From NCBI GenBank assembly GCA_001970955.1, contig MPUH01000428.1:1-55105 (forward strand): DNA of 55,105 nt. Reading direction: 5' to 3'. Positions within the stretch are counted from its first letter, which is position 1; each line of letters starts with the position of its first letter. The notes under the pieces were generated by a model. That model was not told where the DNA came from. It did no database searches and was given only the letters and a program-made list of their open reading frames with translations. Shown here one piece after another: positions 49,801 through 55,105 of this stretch. This DNA is from Stentor coeruleus (taxonomy: Eukaryota; Ciliophora; Heterotrichea; Heterotrichida; Stentoridae). The translations under genes and the position numbers were made by a program.

Positions 49801-50478
49801 AGAGATATGCCTCAAAGAATACTTATATCTAATAAGAGAGCTACTGAAGAGCCATACTTAAATGAGTTTGAGGAAAGAAGAGATAATCCTAAAAAATCTT
49901 TAGTAACTGCATATTCGACTCAAGAGAAAGAAGAAAGAAGAGATAATCCTAAAAAATCTTTAGTAGCTGCATATTCGACTCAAGAGAAAGAAGAAAGAAA
50001 AATTAAAGTAGATCAAAAAACTTCAGCCTGGAAATGCACAAATTGCTATACAATTAATGAAGACTTTAAAACTTTTTGTTCAAGTTGTTATAGAAGTAAG
50101 ACAGATGAGAAAAAGCAACAGCTTAATGAAAATTTAACCTGGATTTGCTTTAAATGCAATTCTAAGAACATATTAAATAGTTGTACTAATTGTAGGACAA
50201 CTAAATCAACTTCAGAAAAGCTAAGCAGGAATAATTATATTAAAACTGAGGCAATAAAATGCTGTATATGCTTGAAAGAATCAAAAATAATAAATTGTCC
50301 ACAATGCAAGAAACCAACAAGGGTAAGCGAAACATGTAATTACTGTTCAGCAGTAATAGTTGGAGTTAAAAAATGCTCTTCATGTGAAGATGAAGAAAAA
50401 GAAAGACTAGTTTCAAAGAAAAATCAATCAAGCAATATAAAATATTCGAATTACCCTAATTCAAAAAAATATTTTTAA
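46821..50478 (+). CDS. USP-like protein with RanBP2-type zinc fingers and a 17-residue-repeat coiled coil
   Basis: One gene of about 1218 residues; the N at 48640 breaks the frame artificially, and deleting that single character restores it. Residues 45-400 resemble USP-like proteins (plant UCH-related type): a Cys box HPGNDCIMSCLY with Cys55, zinc-ligand pairs CGEKCSFH and CECG (133-156), a beta strand GFKLVICPENFIINLIW, YNLTGIVFQKKSLYEYAHRNG with possible catalytic His310, and GWFELLKEVTLLRYIPVCLIYG. Two zinc fingers follow (about 468-520: WKCICGDEN...CKSC, GWVCKGCK...CKIC), then a Lys/Glu/Arg coiled coil of 17-residue repeats, then seven more W-x-C-x2-C...N...C-x2-C fingers and a final Cys-rich module. 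RanBP2 fingers bind ubiquitin or RNA. Activity as a deubiquitinase is uncertain: the Asp of the triad is unclear. This combination matches no family I know. Confidence 0.7.
48501..48910. repeat. 51-bp tandem repeat array encoding LEREQKERENAEIERKR units
   Basis: About eight units of 51 bp (17 residues), highly similar, in the coiled coil of the USP-like gene. One N at 48640 lies inside the array, probably where the assembly could not resolve the repeat, so the true copy number is uncertain. Confidence 0.85.
49873..49992. repeat. 60-bp tandem duplication, one mismatch, in frame
   Basis: Positions 49873-49932 and 49933-49992 encode ERRDNPKKSLV-T/A-AYSTQEKE twice between zinc fingers five and six of the C-terminal set. 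There is one base difference and no N. Confidence 0.9.
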
Positions 50479-50543
50479 TTGAATAAGTTGGTTTAACTAT
50501 GCAAGTAAATAAATTTATAAATCCGCTCATCTTCATCAAAATA

Positions 50544-51580
50544 TAATCAGATGTAAATGATACTATATTTTAGAAGCAGTGATACTATTCTAGGTCAAGA
50601 CTATTGTAATTTTAAAAGTGCAAAACAATAAATTTAGTTTTTATCCAAATACATTTTTTAAGAAGATCAATGCTGTTGATATTGGATATGATGATTTAAA
50701 ATATAAAATGTAGATTTGAACGAAGAATAATTCTTTAAATTCAGTAATTTATTATAAGTGTATAAAATTTAGTCATATGAATATGTAGCAACTAAAAAAG
50801 AGCAAAGAAATAAGTAAGAATATTAAGATAAAAAAGGATGGATATGTATTTGTGGAAAGCAAATCCTAAACAAATGCATATATGCTAGATTTGCAGCGAA
50901 TATAAAAAGAATCTTTTGGATATGGAAATGCAGAATTGCTAGAGAAAAGAAAATTAACTTCAATGAATGCTTATATCTAATAAGAAGCCTGCACTGTAAA
51001 GTGCCATTCAAATAGATATAAGGCTGTCCTTGCTTGTTGGTTTGATTTTTTCTACCAGAAATGTTTTAAATTCTAAAAATATTTATTGACTCTCTTTTGG
51101 CTAGGTTCATAACAGTCAACTATTTTCTGGGTCCTTTGAAGATCTTAAGTTTTTTTGGTTTTCAAGTTGCTGGTCTTGCAGATTTCTTACCTGCACATTA
51201 GCTAGAAATAGTTAACCGCTTCATTCATTGATAAGATTGGATAAAAAGAATATGATTCTATACCCACCAAAGTGCTAATATAAAAATAAGGCTGAAGAAA
51301 AAAATCTTTACAGGGATAAATAATATTTCTAAAGGGGATGAAATAAAAGAAGTTTCTTGTCGCACCACTCTTCGGTATATATACATATTTATTTATTTCA
51401 AATACTTAAAAAGATTAAACAATAATAAATTGTCTGTAATATAAAAAATAACAATGATAAGCGAAACATGCATTCAGTACTCTAAAGAATTAGCTGAAGT
51501 TAAAAATGAGCTTCTTGTGCAGATGAAGAAAATGAAAGATTAGCTCAAAAAATAACTCAATCAAACTATACAGGATATTC
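50544..51580 (+). pseudogene. Decayed partial copy of the upstream zinc-finger gene
   Basis: This stretch can be aligned by eye in the same order with 49366-50455 of the gene just upstream. Matching blocks are near 50544-50640 (AGTGATACT...GGTCAAGACTATTG), 50672-50770 (GATATTxxATATGATGATTTxAAAT), 50795-50985 (GGATGGxxATGT...AAAAGAATCTTTTG, TTATATCTAATAAGA) and 51450-51580 (ATAAGCGAAACATG...GAAGATGAAGAAAATGAAAGA, partly shuffled). In-frame stops (TGG to TAG near 50710) and indels destroy the reading frame, and many Cys codons are lost. About 51000-51440 does not align and may be an insertion. It looks like a tandem duplicate that has decayed. Confidence 0.75.
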
Positions 51581-52379
51581 AGACTTATTTTTTCTGCATC
51601 CACCAGTGAATGTGTTGCTCTGGTTGTATTTTTTCTGTTCCTATTGAGTACTATATTACAATCAAATTTAATAAGTCTCCTACACAGTTATTTAGTCTTG
51701 AATAAAATATCTCTGAACTTTTTTTGCTGAAATTATGGTTAAAATCTTTCACAAGCAGTTCAAGGTTTTGCTTATTTATTACTTTTGCCTTTTATTAAAG
51801 TTCCATAGATAGCTCATGCTAATTTAATATTAAATTAATATATTAGAAATTCGATATTCACAGTTGAGTGAAGATTACAATTGCTTTGGAATAAAAGCAA
51901 GCTTGGAGTTCACAAAGAAAAAATCAAAGAAAATTTTAACAGGATAAGATTAGAAAGTCAATTATGATGTTGATGGATAAGTTCTTGTGATAATATAGAA
52001 TTATGGATAATAGTGGTAGGCAGGGAGTAAATTCTATTCAATATTATAATATTGGAGATTTTGCCGAGCCATTATAAAAAGTAAGTATATCAGATAAATC
52101 AGTACGCTTCATTATGCTTTTTATACGTAATATTTACCCTAGAAACACTGGTAGATTATAATCTATTTCTAAATTATCACACTCTCTTGATATAAATCAG
52201 ATCGAGTTAATATGGACAATATTACAAAGATTTATTACTAATAACAAGATATATTAATTCTACGAAATTAGGTTATTTGAATAATTAGGACTGATAACAA
52301 GACATATTAATTCTATAAAATTAGGTTATTTGAATAATTATTACTAAACTTTACATAGAATAGCATTATAATAATAATA
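51581..52379. other. Intergenic, no gene, one imperfect direct repeat
   Basis: About 800 nt. No ORF of note. A 47-bp direct repeat with three mismatches lies just upstream of the next gene (52241-52340). Confidence 0.5.
52241..52340. repeat. 47-bp imperfect direct repeat, period 53
   Basis: Positions 52241-52287 and 52294-52340 match at about 44 of 47 sites. The second copy ends 39 nt before the next ATG. Confidence 0.85.
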
Positions 52380-53929
52380 ATGTTCAAATGCATATATTGC
52401 AACTGCGATGCTAATTATTTTTGTGAAAATTCCAAGATCCTAGTATGTGAAAAAGACATTTATACTTACCTTCTAAAGGAGGAGGACTATAAGGAAAATC
52501 TTTTATCATTCGATTCTCCTCTAAAAGCAGAATACTCTAAAGAGATATCAAATAAAATTGAATCATATGTCTCTCGGATTGATAATTTAATAAAAATAAC
52601 CCTCAATTCATTATCAGTATTTTATACAAATATAGACAAAGTTCAAAAAAATGCTATAAATAATTTAATAGCTTTAAAAAATACTTACTCTAATCAAATC
52701 AGAAAAATATATGAAAAAACTTTAACCATGAAAGAAGCTAAAGATATTTTTGATACCGAATTAAACATTGATATTGAAAACTTTAATAAAAATTTAGATC
52801 GTTTAAAAAAAAATTTTCAGAAACTCTTTAGTGATTCTAAAAATAAGAAAAGGCTTGTGAGTATTAATAAAAAATTAAAAACTTCGAATTATGAGTGTGA
52901 AGTTTTAAATTCTGATAAAAATGAAATATTTCATTTATGTAAAAGCATTAACCCTAGCCCTAAGAACTTGGAAAATAATGAAGGCAAAAAAAGAAATTCA
53001 TCTCAAATTACTACTGAGCATAAAATGCATAATATCAATAAAAACAGTAAAATTGCTAAGGGTCAGGGCAATTTTATGATCATAAATTCTACCACAGCTA
53101 ATTCATTAGTCAGAAATAAACATAGAAAATTGTTTGCGCCATATAAAAACCTGATTTTTCAATAAAATTATTTGATAAATTACCTGAGTCAATACTTTGC
53201 TCAAACTGCAATTATATCATTTCAGAAAACGAACAGTATTGTTTAGTATGTAAATTTCCAATTAATAATTCGTTGAAAAAAAATAACGAAACTGAGAGAA
53301 TAAATGGACCGATTCCAAAAAAGAAACATGAAAGATTAAGGTCTAATTCATCAAATTCTTATCTTGATGAAGAGCATGAGGAATTTAAAAAAAATTGTAA
53401 TAACAAATTCTCAGCATGGAGATGCTATTTATGTTTTAAAATTACTGATGCTGAATACAATTATTGTTCATATTGTCGCAAAGATAAAGAAGTTTGTATA
53501 CAGAAAAGAACTGACTCAAGAAAACCTTGGATATGTTCTTGTAATTATGAGAATATATTAAATAATTGTGTTGTTTGTGGGGAAAATAGGTCGAATATAG
53601 AAAAGCTTGATGAAATAGTAGGACCTAATATTGTGGTAAGAAAATGCTTGATGTGTTCGAATAAATTAAGTATTGCTAAATGTTCTAATTGCAATAAAGA
53701 TACTAAAATTAGTGATTTGTGCTCGTATTGCTTAAAGCCTTTAGGTGATATTCAGATATGCTATTCTTGTAAGAGCANCTCGTATTGCTTAAAGCCTTTA
53801 GGTGATATTCAGATATGCTATTCTTGTAAGAGCAATGATATGAAAAAAAAACTATTGAGGTCAAAAAGTCATAATAAAAAAATTGGGTTTGAAAGTTTTA
53901 ATATTCGTTGCAGGGGTTTTAATAAGTAA
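52380..53929 (+). CDS. B-box-like, coiled-coil, zinc-finger paralogue, split by one frameshift
   Basis: The first frame (52380-53165, 261 residues) starts with a B-box-like finger (CIYCNCDANYFCEN...LVCEKDI) and a coiled coil (about 50-165). It stops at TAA 53163. The next frame continues from about 53147 through a finger (CSNCNYIISENEQYCLVC), AWRCYLCFK...CSYC, WICSCNYEN...CVVC and KCLMCSNKLS...CSYCLKPLG...CYSC to TAA at 53927. The fingers match the end of the USP-like gene in order. The second frame has no ATG before its fingers, so it must be the 3' part of the same gene. One extra base in the T-run near 53155-53159 would join them. The N at 53778 duplicates 19 residues. Expected length is about 497 residues. 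It may be a recent pseudogene or a sequence error. Confidence 0.65.
53722..53834. repeat. 56-bp perfect direct duplication around N 53778
   Basis: Positions 53722-53777 and 53779-53834 are identical. The unit plus N keeps frame and repeats SYCLKPLGDIQICYSCKS. Probable unmerged assembly overlap. Confidence 0.85.
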
Positions 53930-54978
53930 TTATTATACTTAAATTTGTATTGGAATTATATAGAAATATTTAAACTTTGTGTATATATTGAAATATAAAT
54001 AATTTTAAGTTTAAATATAGGCAAGTCGAATGTACAGAAAGAGATAAATATATGCATTTAGTTACTTAAGAGTGAATTTTTAAATTTGATTATTTATCTT
54101 ATATAAAAAATGATATATAGTTATATTCTGGTTTTATAATATTATCCCATACTGATTTTATCACAAATTTTCTTTAATCTATGGCAAAAACGACAATTTT
54201 AATTTATTTATGTTTGATTTGCCATATGATCGATTCTGTTTACCATCACATCAATTTTTTTCAAAAAATATATTATCTTTGAGATCCAGCGTATCTTATA
54301 GATCAGAAAGTTACTATAAATTAGATTTACATTAATAAATAATCTTAAGTTTAACAATTTTTTAAAATTTTGAAACTACCACACTAAAAACTAAACAATT
54401 AGACTAGAAAAGATAAAATAGTCCTATAAAAATTCTGAAACATAAAAAAAATAAAAAAGAGATTAAGATGAACGATTTACAAGAAACAATTGATTTCGAA
54501 TAATAAATTATCAAATAAGCAGCACTTCAAAGTTGGATAAATAGAATTAAAATTTGTTAGTGATGATTTCCAAATAGCCGTCAACTAAAATTATTTTTTT
54601 TAAGGGCAGAAAGCCGATTGTATGATGAGCAATTCATTGAATTTTTATTAAAAAGTGACACCATTTTAAGGCTAATTTTTGCACTTTTTGTCATCATATA
54701 GTGAAATAAAAGGAAATTCTCTTGCATTACCCCTCATTATTCAAAATTTCATTGCTAGACACGATTCTTTTTGAATTCTTTCTTGCGAATCATGAAAAAT
54801 CTAGGGAATAGTAACAACTGAAAATAATTACAAGGGTGCTTTTAAAAAGTAAACATAATAAATTTATTATTAAATAGTTTCCAATTTTTTTTATTAGTAC
54901 TCTTTAAGACACAGAGTTTTTTAAGTTCAAAATAAATATTTGCCCCTTCTATTAATACCCTATTTTTACACCATAAGT
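53930..54978. other. Intergenic, nothing recognised
   Basis: About 1 kb of AT-rich DNA. Short inverted words (AAAAAGTG...CACTTTTT near 54650-54700) are the only structure seen. No telomere-like repeat. Confidence 0.5.
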
Positions 54979-55105
54979 ATGAAATTACCCTTATTATTAT
55001 ATTTAAATGCTCTTATTAATAAATATGATTCTGCAAGAAGTTTTAATCGCAAATTACCTACAAAAGAAAAAAGAAAAGTAAGTCTGAGATATTCTTCAAA
55101 AAATG
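54979..55105 (+). CDS. Possible 5' part of a gene cut by the window edge
   Basis: An open frame from ATG 54979 runs to the end of the window (42 codons). It begins MKLPLLLYLNALINKYDSA and continues with a basic stretch (KLPTKEKRK). The start lies in a plausible AT-rich context. Too short to identify. Confidence 0.35.
   Translation, partial: MKLPLLLYLNALINKYDSARSFNRKLPTKEKRKVSLRYSSKN

Noticed and set aside
53116..53140. Possible 17-nt intron to join the two halves of the third zinc-finger paralogue
   Set aside because: The new frame would meet TAA at 53144 immediately, so it cannot connect to the downstream fingers.
54640..54705. Inverted AAAAAGTG/CACTTTTT as terminal repeats of a mobile element
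   Set aside because: Only 8 bp long, in AT-rich DNA, with no coding content between or around them.

Overview
The window reads as macronuclear DNA of a heterotrich ciliate, most probably Stentor or a close relative. It is very AT-rich, genes are short of introns, and three features fit Stentor in particular. (1) Conserved genes read through with no internal stop codon, and TAA, TAG and TGA are all used as stops, so the code is standard; oligohymenophorean ciliates read TAA/TAG as Gln and Blepharisma reads TGA as Trp. (2) Four introns can be placed with confidence and all are exactly 15 nt, with GT at positions 1-2, TA at 9-10 and AG at 14-15. (3) Many genes are ciliary, cortical or lipid-anchored types. 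No tRNA, rRNA, telomere repeat, CRISPR array or intact transposon was recognised.

Layout. 0.3-5.2 kb: condensin CAP-G-like HEAT protein, a CTFxP-repeat coiled-coil protein (one 15-nt intron) and a small protein with a CaaX-like end. 6-8.7 kb: a small Cys-rich, probably lipidated protein, a PX-like protein, a Sfi1-like coiled-coil protein and a 58-residue ORF. 9-14.3 kb: a tail-anchored TPR protein like plant TPR7/OEP61 (one intron), another TPR protein and mitochondrial Hsp90 (TRAP1). 14.9-19.4 kb: a PP6 regulatory SAPS-domain protein (one intron), a membrane-anchored acid lipase and fibrillarin. 20-30 kb: a small CaaX-like protein, a CacyBP-like CS protein, TMEM138, a RING+CCCH protein, a basic orphan, a MORN-repeat protein, a mini-RING protein, a polytopic membrane protein and a large Cys-rich RING/B-box-like protein with a PHR-like tail. 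33-46.7 kb: an orphan with an internal 90-bp duplication, an AXDND1-like protein, RAD54B, a Tim44/mL45-like mitochondrial protein, a PKA-like kinase (one intron) and a SHIPPO-repeat protein.

The most unusual stretch is 46.8-53.9 kb. It holds a tandem family of zinc-finger proteins. The first is an intact protein of about 1218 residues with a USP-like N-terminus, many RanBP2-type zinc fingers and a 17-residue-repeat coiled coil. Next is a decayed copy of its C-terminal half. Last is a shorter paralogue in which a B-box-like finger and coiled coil replace the USP part, currently split by one frameshift.

Eight single N characters occur. Seven sit between direct copies of 27-90 bp and look like unmerged contig ends; the eighth lies inside a 51-bp tandem repeat array. 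They break or lengthen four coding regions artificially. Further direct duplications without N (27, 60, 60 and 90 bp) may be real or may be the same artefact.
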